Origin: Kocuria palustris
GTDB taxonomy: Bacteria > Actinomycetota > Actinomycetes > Actinomycetales > Micrococcaceae
Assembly: GCF_007666205.1 (NCBI RefSeq)
Contig: NZ_VDOR01000002.1
Location: 1 to 64,000, forward strand
DNA length: 64,000 nt
Reading direction: 5' to 3'
Position numbers and translations under genes: made by a program. Position 1 is the first letter of the stretch. Every line of letters begins with the position of its first letter. Below the pieces are notes generated by a model, which was not told the origin of the DNA, searched no databases, and saw nothing but the letters and a program-made list of their open reading frames with translations. Shown one piece after another: positions 8,572-17,175 of the stretch.

Positions 8572-10026
8572 ATGACCCGCACCTTCATGCTCCCGGATCT
8601 GGGGGAGGGCCTGACCGAGGCAGACCTGATCCGCTGGACGGTCGCCGAGGGCGATCGCGTGGAGATCGACCAGGTCGTCGCCGAGGTCGAGACCGCCAAG
8701 TCCGCCGTCGAGGTCCCGTGCCCGTGGGCCGGGACGGTCGTGACCCTGCACGGGCGCCCCGGCGAGGTCCTCGCCGTGGACGCGCCGCTGATCACGGTCG
8801 ACACGGGGGAGGGCCCGTCCGAGCCCGACGGCTCCGCCGATGCCGCCGCCGGGCAGGAGCACGCGCAGTCCTATCGCGAGGAGGAGCGCGCCGGCGCCGT
8901 GCCCAGCGAGAGCGAGGACCCGGCGCAGGAGGGCTCGGGCAACGTCCTGATCGGCTACGGGACCTCGGCCTCGTCGGGGTCGCGCCGGCGCCGCGGTCGC
9001 CGGACCGCGGCCGACGCTGCGCAGCGGGGGGCCGCCTCGGCTCAGCAGGCCCACGACGCCCTGAACGAGGCGCCGAGGCTGGCGCCCAAGGTCACCTCGC
9101 CGCTCGTGCGCCGCCTGGCGCGGGAGCACGGCGTGGAGATCGGGAGCCTCCAGGGCTCCGGCGACGGCGGCCTGATCATGCGCCGCGACGTCCTGGCCGC
9201 GATCGAGGCGGCCGCGCCGGCCGGGGCTGGGGCGGCGTCGGCTCCGCCCCCCGCCGCCCCGGCGGGCGACGCCGCGGGCTCGGCTGCGCAGCCGGCCACG
9301 GGCGATCACGACGACCGCACCGGGCTGCGCGTGGCCGAGCGGACGCCGCTGGCGGGCATCCGCCGCACGATCGCCCAGGCCATGGTGGCCTCGCGCACCG
9401 AGATCCCCGAGGCCACGGTGTGGGTGGACGTGGACGTCACCGAGCTGATGAGCCTGCGCGAGCGGCTCAAGGCCAAGCGGGGCGCGGCTCCGGGGCTCAT
9501 GGCCTTCGCCGCCCGCAGCGCGCTGGCCGGCCTGCGCCGGCACCCGGAGCTCAACGTGCGCGTGGACGACAGCGGCGGGCGCCAGGAGATCGTGCGCTTC
9601 GACGGGGTCAATCTGGGCTTCGCCGCCCAGACCGACCGCGGGCTCGTGGTGCCGGTGGTGCGCGATGCCCACCTCCTGGACGCCGAGGGCCTCCAGCGCA
9701 GCTTCCGCTCGCTGACCGAAGCGGTGCGCTCCGGGTCGAACGACCCGTCCGAGATCTCCGGATCGACCTTCACGATCAACAACTACGGGGTCTTCGGCAC
9801 CGACGGCGCCACGCCGATCATCAACCACCCGGAGGCCGCGATCCTGGGCATGGGGCGGGTCATCGCCAAGCCGTGGGTCGTCGACGGCGAGCTGGCGGTG
9901 CGCCAGGTCATGGTGCTCACGCTGGCCTTCGACCACCGCGTGTGCGACGGCGGCACCGCCGGCGGCTTCCTGCGCTTCGTGGCCGACTGCCTCGAGGACC
10001 CGGAGGCCGCGCTGATCGGGTTCTGA
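8572..10026 (+). CDS. bkdC: 2-oxoacid dehydrogenase E2, dihydrolipoamide acyltransferase
   Basis: This 484-residue core enzyme transfers the acyl group from lipoate to CoA. It has a single lipoyl domain at the N-terminus with Lys43 in ETAKSAVEV, an Asp/Glu- and Ser-rich linker with an Arg-rich patch (SRRRRGRR), a peripheral E1/E3-binding domain around residues 168-212 (APKVTSPLVRRLAREHGV), an Ala/Pro hinge, and the catalytic domain ending in the HRVCDGG active-site motif. One lipoyl domain and this length fit a branched-chain or generic E2. The ATG at 8572 follows the E1 beta stop by four bases. A strong hairpin follows the gene. Confidence 0.92.
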   Translation: MTRTFMLPDLGEGLTEADLIRWTVAEGDRVEIDQVVAEVETAKSAVEVPCPWAGTVVTLHGRPGEVLAVDAPLITVDTGEGPSEPDGSADAAAGQEHAQSYREEERAGAVPSESEDPAQEGSGNVLIGYGTSASSGSRRRRGRRTAADAAQRGAASAQQAHDALNEAPRLAPKVTSPLVRRLAREHGVEIGSLQGSGDGGLIMRRDVLAAIEAAAPAGAGAASAPPPAAPAGDAAGSAAQPATGDHDDRTGLRVAERTPLAGIRRTIAQAMVASRTEIPEATVWVDVDVTELMSLRERLKAKRGAAPGLMAFAARSALAGLRRHPELNVRVDDSGGRQEIVRFDGVNLGFAAQTDRGLVVPVVRDAHLLDAEGLQRSFRSLTEAVRSGSNDPSEISGSTFTINNYGVFGTDGATPIINHPEAAILGMGRVIAKPWVVDGELAVRQVMVLTLAFDHRVCDGGTAGGFLRFVADCLEDPEAALIGF

Positions 10027-10041
10027 GGCACCTGGGCAGCG

Positions 10042-10085
10042 GCAGCCCCGCTCGAGCCGGCCTCTGCGGGCTCGAGCGGGGCTGC
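10042..10085 (+). terminator. Strong hairpin terminator of the bkd operon
   Basis: A perfect 17-base-pair stem (10042-10058 with 10069-10085) closes a 10-base loop, 15 bases after the E2 stop codon. It faces a second, longer palindrome further on that protects the convergent paaH. Confidence 0.8.
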
Positions 10086-10125
10086 GTCATGTCGCGCGGA
10101 CGCTGGACGATCGCCGCGCGGGGTT

Positions 10126-10175
10126 GGTGACAGGAATGCGCCCCATCAGCGCTGATGGGGTGCATTCCTGTCACC
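10126..10175. terminator. Fifty-base near-perfect palindrome between the convergent bkd and paa operons
   Basis: The 25-base arms 10126-10150 and 10151-10175 abut with no spacer and differ at one position, which would be a G-U pair in RNA. It reads the same on both strands, so it could terminate both operons. The centre AGCGCT is itself a palindrome. Confidence 0.7.
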
Positions 10176-10224
10176 AGCTCGCCGGGAGCCTGCTGGCCAG
10201 ACGATGGGCGTCGGGGGGGGGGGG

Positions 10225-11094
10225 TCAGTCGTAGGTGTAGAAGCCCTGGCCGGTCTTGCGGCCCAGGTGGCCGCGCTCGACCATCTCGCGCATGAGCTGC
10301 GGGGGCGCGAAGCGCGGTCCGAGCTCGTGTTCGAGGTATTCGGCGATGCCCAGGCGCACGTCGAGGCCGACGATGTCGGTCAGGGCCAGGGGGCCGATGG
10401 GGAACCTGTAGCCCAGGACCATGGCGCTGTCGATGTCCTCGGCGGAGGCGACGCCGTCCTCGACCATGCGGATGGCCTCCAGGGCGATGGCCACGCCCAG
10501 GCGGGAGGAGGCGAAGCCGGGGGCATCGGCCACGGTCACGGCGGTCTTGCCGAGCCCTGCGACCCACTGCCCTGCCAGGGTCCTGAGCTGATCGCCGGTC
10601 CGGTCGCCGATGACGACCTCGACGAGCTTGGAGGCGGGCACGGGGTTGAAGAAGTGCAGTCCGCAGAACCGCTCGGGGCGCTTGAGCTGCTCGGCCAGTC
10701 CGTCGATGGACAGCGAGGACGTGTTGGTGGCCAGCCACCCGGTGGCGGGCAGCCCGGCTTCGAGGCGCTGCAGCGAGGAGATCTTCAGGTCCCAGTCCTC
10801 GGGCACGGCTTCGATGGCGAGCTCGCACTCGGCCAGGGCGGTGTCCTGGGCCGTGGTGGTCAGCCGGCTGGTCCACTGCGCGAGCTCGCCGGAGATCTTC
10901 CCGCGCTCGATCGAGGCGGTCAGATCGGTCTCGATGCGCCGGCGAGCGGCCTCGGCGGCGTCGTCGTCGATCTCGATCACGGTGACGCGGGAGCCGGAGG
11001 TCAGGAAGGCGTGGGCGATGCCGGCGCCCATGCGCCCGCCGCCGAGCACGGCCACGGCCGTGGGGACGCTGCTGGTGGTGGTCTCGGTGCTCAT
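10225..11094 (-). CDS. paaH: 3-hydroxyacyl-CoA dehydrogenase (PaaH-like)
   Basis: This 289-residue NAD-dependent enzyme has an N-terminal Rossmann fold (VAVLGGGRMGAGIAHAFLTSG), the catalytic histidine in the LHFFNPVPASKLVEVV motif, and a C-terminal helical domain ending GRKTGQGFYTYD. It oxidises a 3-hydroxyacyl-CoA; in the phenylacetate pathway that is 3-hydroxyadipyl-CoA. It is the last gene of a tight operon, its ATG overlapping the paaF stop by four bases. A run of 12 G (plus strand) directly abuts the stop codon. 3-Hydroxybutyryl-CoA dehydrogenase of general beta-oxidation is the alternative. Linkage to paaJ and the paa-type operator favours the phenylacetate role. Confidence 0.87.
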   Translation of the reverse strand: MSTETTTSSVPTAVAVLGGGRMGAGIAHAFLTSGSRVTVIEIDDDAAEAARRRIETDLTASIERGKISGELAQWTSRLTTTAQDTALAECELAIEAVPEDWDLKISSLQRLEAGLPATGWLATNTSSLSIDGLAEQLKRPERFCGLHFFNPVPASKLVEVVIGDRTGDQLRTLAGQWVAGLGKTAVTVADAPGFASSRLGVAIALEAIRMVEDGVASAEDIDSAMVLGYRFPIGPLALTDIVGLDVRLGIAEYLEHELGPRFAPPQLMREMVERGHLGRKTGQGFYTYD

Positions 11095-11924
11095 CGATCG
11101 GTCTCCTGCTCGGACGGCGTCTGGTCAGTCTGTGACTGGGCTGCCTTCTTCTCGCGGGCGGTGCGGCGCTTGTCGAGGAAGGCCTGCATGCGCTCGGTCT
11201 TGGCCTCGGATTCGAAGAGGATCGCCTGGGCGAGCTCGTCGACGTGGGGGTGGGCCTCGCGGGGCATGTGGAACACGCGCTTGGTGATCCGTGTGGCCAG
11301 GGGGTCCTGGGCGGTGATGCGATCGGCCAGGGCATCGGCGGCGGCCAGCAGCTGGTCGGGCTCGTGGATCTCGGTGATCAGCCGGGCGGCCAGGGCCTCC
11401 TGGGCATCGAGGGTGCGCCCGGCCAGCAGGATCTCCTTGGCCAGGGGCTCGCCGGCCAGCTCCTTGAGCCGCCACAGGGCGCCGGCGGCGGCGATGATGC
11501 CCAGCCCGGTCTCGGGCTGGCCGATCTTCACGGCGGGGGTCCCGATGCGGAAGTCGGCGGCCCAGGCCAGTTCCGCGCCGCCGCCGAGGGCGTAGCCGTC
11601 CAGGGCGGCGATCACGGGCATCGGCAGGCGGGCGATGCGCTCGAAGAGCTGGGAGTTGACCCCGCGCAGGGCGTCGTCGCGGCGTCGTTCGCGCAGCTGG
11701 GCGATGTCGGCCCCGGAGGCGAAGACGCCCTTGCCGTTCACGGCGGTGCCGGAGAGGATCAGGATCTTCGGGTCGTGCTCGAGGTCTCGGCAGAGCTCGT
11801 GCAGCTCATCGACCATCGCGGCGTCGATCGCGTTGCGCACGGCGGGGCGATCGAGCACGGCATGGACCCGGTCGGCGCCCCGTTCGATCCGCAGCGCGCT
11901 CGCGGTGCTGTCCTGGCTGCTCAT
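11091..11924 (-). CDS. paaF: Enoyl-CoA hydratase/isomerase (PaaF-like)
   Basis: This 277-residue crotonase-fold protein carries the oxyanion-hole segments GVFASGADIAQL and ALDGYALGGGAELAWAADFRIG, then QPETGLGIIAAAGALWRLKELAG, and a long Lys/Gln-rich tail. It would hydrate 2,3-dehydroadipyl-CoA. A GTG at 11933 overlaps the thiolase stop, but the ATG at 11924 has the better spacing from a GGAGAGGG site inside the thiolase gene. It sits between paaJ and paaH with overlapping ends. PaaG (ring isomerase) belongs to the same fold and cannot be fully excluded. Confidence 0.85.
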   Translation of the reverse strand: MSSQDSTASALRIERGADRVHAVLDRPAVRNAIDAAMVDELHELCRDLEHDPKILILSGTAVNGKGVFASGADIAQLRERRRDDALRGVNSQLFERIARLPMPVIAALDGYALGGGAELAWAADFRIGTPAVKIGQPETGLGIIAAAGALWRLKELAGEPLAKEILLAGRTLDAQEALAARLITEIHEPDQLLAAADALADRITAQDPLATRITKRVFHMPREAHPHVDELAQAILFESEAKTERMQAFLDKRRTAREKKAAQSQTDQTPSEQETDR

Positions 11925-11929
11925 GCCGA

Positions 11930-13165
11930 TCACGCCCTCTCCAGCAGCAGGGCCGCGCCCTGCCCGACCCCGATGCACATGGTGGCCAGGCCGCGCGCGG
12001 CCTGCTCCTGCTCCATGCGGTTCATCAGGGTGATGGTGATCCGGGAGCCGGAGGAGCCCAGCGGGTGGCCCAGCGCGATCGCACCGCCCCAGCGGTTGAC
12101 GATCTCCGGGTCCAGGTCCAGACGGCGGATCGTGCCCAGGGACTGGGATGCGAAGGCCTCGTTGAGCTCGACGGCGCCCAGGTCCTCGATCGCCCAGCCG
12201 GCGCGTCCCAGGGCCTTCTGCGTGGCCGGGACCGGGCCCAGGCCCATGATCTCCGGGGCGATGCCCGCGGCGGCGCCCAGCACGACCCGGGCCCGCGGGG
12301 TCAGGCCGTGCTTCTCGATCGCGGCCTCCGAGGCCACGATCACGGCGGAGGCCCCGTCGTTGAGCGAGGACGAGTTGCCGGCGGTCACCACGGAGCCGCC
12401 CTTCACGACCGGACGCAGCTGCGCCAGGACGTCGGGGGTCGAGCCCTCGCGGGGGCCCTCGTCGGTGTCCACGACGGACTCGCGGCCCTTGCGGCCCCTC
12501 ACGGTGACCGGGACGATCTCGGAGTCGAAGCGGCCGTCGGCGACGGCCTTCAGCGCGAGCTCGTGCGAGCGGGCCGCGAAGGCATCGCAGTCCTCGCGGG
12601 AGATCGAGTCCACGCGCGCGACCTCCTCGGCGGTCTCCGGCATGGACAGCGTCATCTTCCCGTCGCGGGCGAGCTCGCCCTCCTGGAAGGCGGGGTTCAC
12701 GAAGCGCCAGCCGATCGAGGTGTCGAACTGCTCGCCGGGCTTGGCGAAGGCGGTGGTCGGCTTGGCCTGGACCCAGGGGGCCCGGGACATGGACTCGACG
12801 CCGCCGGCCACCACGAGGTCCGCGGCCCCGGAGGCCACCATCTGCTGGGCCATGGTGATCGCGGACATGCCGGAGGCGCACAGCCGGTTGACGGTGATGC
12901 CCGGGACGGTGTCCGGGTAGCCGTTCAGCAGCCACGCCATGCGGGCCACGTTGCGGTTCTCCTCGCCGGCGCCGTTGGCATTGCCCAGGATCACCTCGTC
13001 GACGGCGGCCGGGTCCAGCCCCGAGGCCTCGATCTCCCGGCGGATCACCAGGGCGGCGAGGTCGTCGGGCCGCACCGAGGACAGGGCGCCGCCGTAGCGG
13101 CCGACCGGGGTGCGCGATCCGCCGACCAGGAAGGCCTGCGGGGCGGTGGGCGAGGTCGTCGGCAT
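11930..13165 (-). CDS. paaJ: Acetyl-CoA acyltransferase (thiolase), PaaJ-like
   Basis: This 411-residue degradative thiolase has the acyl-accepting Cys96 in NRLCASGMSA, the GHPLGSSGSR histidine motif and the second cysteine in MCIGVGQGAALL near the C-terminus. In phenylacetate breakdown it cleaves 3-oxoadipyl-CoA and 3-oxo-5,6-dehydrosuberyl-CoA to yield acetyl-CoA and succinyl-CoA. The ATG at 13165 follows AGGAG by five bases. It is the first gene of paaJ-paaF-paaH and has a TetR-type operator 72 bases upstream, matching the sites at paaZ and at the transporter. Confidence 0.88.
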   Translation of the reverse strand: MPTTSPTAPQAFLVGGSRTPVGRYGGALSSVRPDDLAALVIRREIEASGLDPAAVDEVILGNANGAGEENRNVARMAWLLNGYPDTVPGITVNRLCASGMSAITMAQQMVASGAADLVVAGGVESMSRAPWVQAKPTTAFAKPGEQFDTSIGWRFVNPAFQEGELARDGKMTLSMPETAEEVARVDSISREDCDAFAARSHELALKAVADGRFDSEIVPVTVRGRKGRESVVDTDEGPREGSTPDVLAQLRPVVKGGSVVTAGNSSSLNDGASAVIVASEAAIEKHGLTPRARVVLGAAAGIAPEIMGLGPVPATQKALGRAGWAIEDLGAVELNEAFASQSLGTIRRLDLDPEIVNRWGGAIALGHPLGSSGSRITITLMNRMEQEQAARGLATMCIGVGQGAALLLERA

Positions 13166-13236
13166 GGGGTCTCCTGGGTGGTGGTGTCGATGCGGCGGCC
13201 GCGGCGGCCGGTCCGGTCCGTGCCCGACGGACGTGG

Positions 13237-13254
13237 ATTACTGACCGAGCGTTC
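13237..13254. promoter_or_regulatory. TetR-type operator upstream of paaJ
   Basis: ATTACTGACCGAGCGTTC is, on the other strand, identical at 17 of 18 positions to the site upstream of the MHS transporter (14916-14933). It lies 72 bases before the paaJ start. Confidence 0.65.
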
Positions 13255-13401
13255 TGCAAATCTACAGTGGCACGGCCCGGGGTGAAGATCAATGCTCGCC
13301 CGGCCTGGGGATGGGGGCGGGGCGAGCTCGGAGGGGCGAGGAGCCCCCCCCCGGGCTCGCGGGACGGGCCGACGGCCCGCGGGAGCGCCGAGGGCGCGCG
13401 C

Positions 13402-14841
13402 TCAGCGCCCGGGGCGCTCGATGATCGACGGGTCCCCGCCGCTGTTCTCGAGCAGGTGCTGGGCGTCCGTGGGGTGCTGCTCGACGAACTCGGGGTGCTG
13501 CTCGAGGTACTCCTCGTGCACCTCGGCCACGTGCAGGTCGGAGTCCTGATCCGACCGGCGCACGAAGGAGACCGCGATGAGCGAGACCAGGCAGATCCCG
13601 GCGATGTAGAGGCCGATCACCCAGCCCTGGCCCGTGCGGTTGAGCAGCAGCTGGGCGATCATCGGCGCGAAGGCCCCGCCGATGATCGAGCCGAAGGCGT
13701 AGCCGATCGAGACGCCCGAGAAGCGGACGCGGGCCGGGAACATCTCGGCGTACATGGCCGACTGCGGGCCGTAGGACGGGCCCAGCCCGATCGTCAGGAC
13801 GAAGATCGCCAGGGCGAACAGCGGCAGGGAGGCGGTGTCCAGCAGGAACCACAGGGGGACCGCCCACAGGATGCAGATCGCGTAGCCCAGCTGGAAGGTC
13901 CGCACGCGTCCGAGGCGGTCCGAGATCCAGCCGCCGAGCATCGTGAAGACGAGCCAGCCGATGCCGCCGACCAGCGTGGCCACGAGGGTGTCCGCCCGCG
14001 ACATGCCCAGCACCTTGGTGCCGTAGGAGGCGAAGAACGCGATCACCATGTACCCGGCCGCGTTGTTGCCCGCGAAGATCAGCGCGGCCAGGGCGACCTC
14101 GCGCTTGTTGGAGCGCAGCAGGCGGCCCAGCGGGGCCGAGGACTCCGCCCGGCGCAGCTGCATCTCCTGGAAGACCGGCGACTCGTCCACGCTGCGGCGG
14201 ATGGCGAACCCGACGACGATCAGCACGACCGAGGACAGGAACGGGACGCGCCAGCCCCACGCCTCGAACTGCTCCGGGCTCAGCGCGGAGGTCATGGCGA
14301 ACATGAACAGGGTGGCCAGCAGCATGCCCAGCGGGACGCCGATCTGCGGGAAGGCTCCGAAGAAGCCGCGCTTGCCGCGCGGGGCGTGCTCGACCGCCAT
14401 CAGGGCCGCGCCGCCCCACTCGCCTCCGGCGGAGAATCCCTGCAGGACGCGCAGCAGGACCAGGAGGATCGGCGCCCAGATGCCGATCGCGGCGTAGGTC
14501 GGCAGCAGGCCGATGAGCGCGGTGGCTCCGCCCATGCCCACGAGCGTCATCACGAGCACGGCCTTGCGCCCGAGCTTGTCGCCCAGGTGCCCTGCCACGA
14601 CCGCCCCGAGCGGTCGGAACAGGAAGCTGATGCCCAGGGAGGCCCAGGACACGACCTGCGCGAGCGCGGCGGACTCCTCGCCCAGGGGATTGAAGAAGTG
14701 CGTGGCCAGGATGAACCCGGCCGCCTGCGCATAGATGAAGAAGTCGTACCACTCGATGGTGGTGCCGATGAGGGTGCCGGCCAGGACCTTCTTCTCCTCG
14801 CGGGAGACGGTGCGGTCCGGCGTGGGCGCGGTGGTGGCCAT
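13402..14841 (-). CDS. MFS transporter of the metabolite:H+ symporter (MHS) family
   Basis: This 479-residue protein has twelve predicted membrane helices. Family landmarks are GTLIGTTIEWYDFFIYAQA at the first helix, the loop-2/3 motif GHLGDKLGRK, GFSAGGEWGGAALMAVE, and the second half with GWISDRLGRVR. MHS proteins import organic acids such as shikimate, proline, alpha-ketoglutarate or aromatic acids. The C-terminal tail is hydrophilic and Glu/His-rich. A TetR-type operator shared with the paa genes lies 75 bases upstream, so uptake of phenylacetate or a hydroxy-derivative is plausible; this is inference. The ATG at 14841 follows GGGAG. Confidence 0.87.
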   Translation of the reverse strand: MATTAPTPDRTVSREEKKVLAGTLIGTTIEWYDFFIYAQAAGFILATHFFNPLGEESAALAQVVSWASLGISFLFRPLGAVVAGHLGDKLGRKAVLVMTLVGMGGATALIGLLPTYAAIGIWAPILLVLLRVLQGFSAGGEWGGAALMAVEHAPRGKRGFFGAFPQIGVPLGMLLATLFMFAMTSALSPEQFEAWGWRVPFLSSVVLIVVGFAIRRSVDESPVFQEMQLRRAESSAPLGRLLRSNKREVALAALIFAGNNAAGYMVIAFFASYGTKVLGMSRADTLVATLVGGIGWLVFTMLGGWISDRLGRVRTFQLGYAICILWAVPLWFLLDTASLPLFALAIFVLTIGLGPSYGPQSAMYAEMFPARVRFSGVSIGYAFGSIIGGAFAPMIAQLLLNRTGQGWVIGLYIAGICLVSLIAVSFVRRSDQDSDLHVAEVHEEYLEQHPEFVEQHPTDAQHLLENSGGDPSIIERPGR

Positions 14842-14915
14842 GGGATCTCCCGGGGTGGGGCGGGGCCCGGCGCCGGAGTGCGCTGCGAGCCGACGGACGG
14901 CCGACCACTCCTGCT

Positions 14916-14933
14916 GAACGATCGGTCAGTAAT
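14916..14933. promoter_or_regulatory. TetR-type operator upstream of the MHS transporter
   Basis: GAACGATCGGTCAGTAAT differs at one position from the reverse complement of the site before paaJ and shares the CGGTCAGT core with the paaZ/paaI site. Three occurrences, all intergenic and in front of related genes, make a regulon likely. Confidence 0.65.
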
Positions 14934-14973
14934 CCGAGGATGCGCTGAGTGTAGGTGATCCAGGTCACTATGA

Positions 14974-15010
14974 CGACGGCCCGCTCCCATGTTGCGGGAG
15001 CGGGCCGTCG
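14974..15010 (-). terminator. Hairpin terminator of the flavin hydroxylase gene
   Basis: A perfect 15-base-pair stem (14974-14988 with 14996-15010) with a 7-base loop lies just past the stop of the hydroxylase on the minus strand. Confidence 0.75.
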
Positions 15011-15027
15011 TGCGGCGCGGTCAGGGC

Positions 15028-16917
15028 TCAGGCGCGCAGGAAGCTGCGCCCCAGGAACTCGCTGAGCTCGTCGGTGGCGTCGAGCGGCAGGACCGCCGCG
15101 ACGTACATGTCGGGGCGCACGACCACGATGGCGCCGTCGCGGCTGATCTGGCGCTGCTCGAAGATGTCCTCCTCCTGGGAGAGCGTCGCGTAGACGTTCT
15201 CCCAGTAGTCGAGCTCGAAGCGACCGACCACCGGCCTGAAGGCGCGCGGCACGTCCGTGATCTCGAACTCGGTGTAGCGCTGCTGGTAGATCACGTCGAT
15301 GTCGAACAGGCGGTTCTCGTCCTCGCCCTCGCGGCGGAAGGCGTTCACCGGCGAGTCGGGGTCCTGGTGCAGCCACTGCCCCAGGCGCTCGACGCCCGAG
15401 TCCTCGCCCGGGGCCGGGCGATCGGCGAACACGTGGATGCGCCAGCGGCCGTCCGCGACGAACTCGTGGCCCAGGTGGCGGTCCGTGGCGTCGCAGACCC
15501 GCTTCACGCGCGCCGAGCGGAAGCGCTTGCCCAGCGGATAGCCCGCCGCCAGGTCCTGGTGCTCGGCGCCGGCGGTGATCTGGGACGGCTGGTACTCCGT
15601 CATGAAGCCTGCCGGGAACTCCGCAGTGCGGACGTAGAAGTCCTCGAGGTAGCTCGGATCCGGCAGCTGGTCCTGCGGGGTGGCCATGAGGGTCGACCAC
15701 TCGCGGTCGAAGTCGATGAGGTTCTTGGCCACGACCTGGCGCTCGGCGGAGTACGTGTCGAGCAGCGACTCCGGGGCCCGCCCGGAGACGACGGCCCCCA
15801 GCTTCCAGGCGAGGTTGAAGCCGTCCTGCATCGAGACGTTCATGCCCTGCCCGGCCTTGGCGGAGTGTGTGTGGCAGGCGTCGCCGGTGATGAACACGCG
15901 GGGGCAGACCCGGCCGCGCTGCTCGTCGTCGATGTCGTCGAAGTGATCGGTGAGGCGGTGGCCGACCTCGTACACCGAGGACCAGGCCACGGACTTCACG
16001 TCCACCGAGTACGGGCGGATGATCTCGTTGGCCCGGCGGATGATCTCCTCGACGGGGGTCTGGCGCACCTTGCCGGCGTCGTCCTTGGCCACGTCGCCCA
16101 GGTCCACGTACATGCGGAACAGGTGGCCGCCCTCGCGCGGGATGAGCAGGATCGAGCCGCGGCGGGAGTTGATCGCGCACTTGGTGCGGATGTCGGGGAA
16201 GTCGGTGTTGGCCAGCACGTCCATGACGCCCCAGGCGTGGTCCGCGCCCTTGCCCTCGAGCCTGCGCCCGATCGACCTGCGCACCCCCGAGCGGGCGCCG
16301 TCGCAGCCCACGACGTACTTGGCGCGCACGGTGCGCTCCTGGCCCTCGCGCTCGCCGCCGGTGTAGCGCAGATCCACCTTGACGGGGTGCTCGCCGGAGT
16401 CCTCGACCTCGAGGCCCAGGAACTCGACGCCGTAGTCCGGGGTGATCTTGGCCGGGGCCAGCTGGGCGGCCTCGAGGAAGTAGTCGAGCACGCGGGCCTG
16501 GTTCACGATCAGGTGCGGGAACTCCGAGATGTCGTGCGGGTCGTCGAGCGGGCGGCCGGTGCGCACGATGTGATCGGGGTTCTGCGGATCCGGGTTCCAG
16601 AAGCAGGTCTCGGTGATCTGGTAGGCCTCGTCCTCGATCTGGTGCGCGAAGCCGAAGGCCTGGAAGGTCTCGACCGAGCGTGCCTGGATGCCGTCGGCCT
16701 GGCCGATGATCAGCCGCTCCGGACGGCGCTCGATGATCCGGGTGCTCACCTCGGGGAAGCGCGCGAGCTGCGCCGCCGCGATCGCCCCGGCGGGCCCGGT
16801 CCCCACGATGAGCACGTCCATGGTGTCGGGGAGATCCTCCGGGCGGTCGATGCCGTACCCGGCGGGCTCGGTGACGCGCGGATCGGTCGAGACGTAGCCG
16901 TCTGTGTGGAAGTGCAT
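15028..16917 (-). CDS. FAD-dependent aromatic hydroxylase (phenol / 3-hydroxybenzoate hydroxylase type)
   Basis: This 629-residue single-component flavoprotein monooxygenase has the FAD Rossmann motif VLIVGTGPAGAIAAAQL at about residues 34-50, the DG motif in YVVGCDGARSGVRR, the GD motif FITGDACHTHSAKAGQG, NLAWKLGAV and a C-terminal thioredoxin-like domain. Length and segments match MobA-type 3-hydroxybenzoate 4-hydroxylases and phenol 2-monooxygenases. It is divergent from a homoprotocatechuate operon that lacks a two-component HpaBC hydroxylase. A role in making homoprotocatechuate from a hydroxyphenylacetate is therefore an attractive inference; protocatechuate formation from 3-hydroxybenzoate is the alternative. 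AGGAG lies five bases before the ATG. Its promoter overlaps a GntR-type operator. Confidence 0.87.
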   Translation of the reverse strand: MHFHTDGYVSTDPRVTEPAGYGIDRPEDLPDTMDVLIVGTGPAGAIAAAQLARFPEVSTRIIERRPERLIIGQADGIQARSVETFQAFGFAHQIEDEAYQITETCFWNPDPQNPDHIVRTGRPLDDPHDISEFPHLIVNQARVLDYFLEAAQLAPAKITPDYGVEFLGLEVEDSGEHPVKVDLRYTGGEREGQERTVRAKYVVGCDGARSGVRRSIGRRLEGKGADHAWGVMDVLANTDFPDIRTKCAINSRRGSILLIPREGGHLFRMYVDLGDVAKDDAGKVRQTPVEEIIRRANEIIRPYSVDVKSVAWSSVYEVGHRLTDHFDDIDDEQRGRVCPRVFITGDACHTHSAKAGQGMNVSMQDGFNLAWKLGAVVSGRAPESLLDTYSAERQVVAKNLIDFDREWSTLMATPQDQLPDPSYLEDFYVRTAEFPAGFMTEYQPSQITAGAEHQDLAAGYPLGKRFRSARVKRVCDATDRHLGHEFVADGRWRIHVFADRPAPGEDSGVERLGQWLHQDPDSPVNAFRREGEDENRLFDIDVIYQQRYTEFEITDVPRAFRPVVGRFELDYWENVYATLSQEEDIFEQRQISRDGAIVVVRPDMYVAAVLPLDATDELSEFLGRSFLRA

Positions 16918-17038
16918 CTCATCTCCTGGAGGCTGGGGCGGTGATCGCGCCGCCGCGCACGCGGCCGCGGCGGGAGGGGAGCGGGTGCGTCGGGCCCTGG
17001 GCCCTCAGGAGGGGCCCGACGAGGGGTGGCCTGTCCAT

Positions 17039-17069
17039 GATCGTATATAATCCCCGCTCACTGTGACAA
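17039..17069 (-). promoter_or_regulatory. Promoter and operator of the hydroxylase gene
   Basis: On the minus strand, TTGTCA (17064-17069) is followed after 16 bases by TATACG (17042-17047). The -10 lies inside GATCGTATATAATC (17039-17052), which is related to the second site at the hpa promoter. Confidence 0.7.
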
Positions 17070-17175
17070 GGATCTCATGATATCGCGCGGCGGGCTCGCG
17101 GCCAGCAGGGGAAGGGGGTTCTCGGCGCAGCTCCGGCTCGTCGTCGAGGGCCGTTGCGGCCGCGTCCCATGACCC

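Noticed and set aside
13289-16180. A 963-codon minus-strand frame over the transporter and hydroxylase
   Set aside because: It overlaps two well-supported genes out of frame and is Arg/Gly/Pro-rich throughout.
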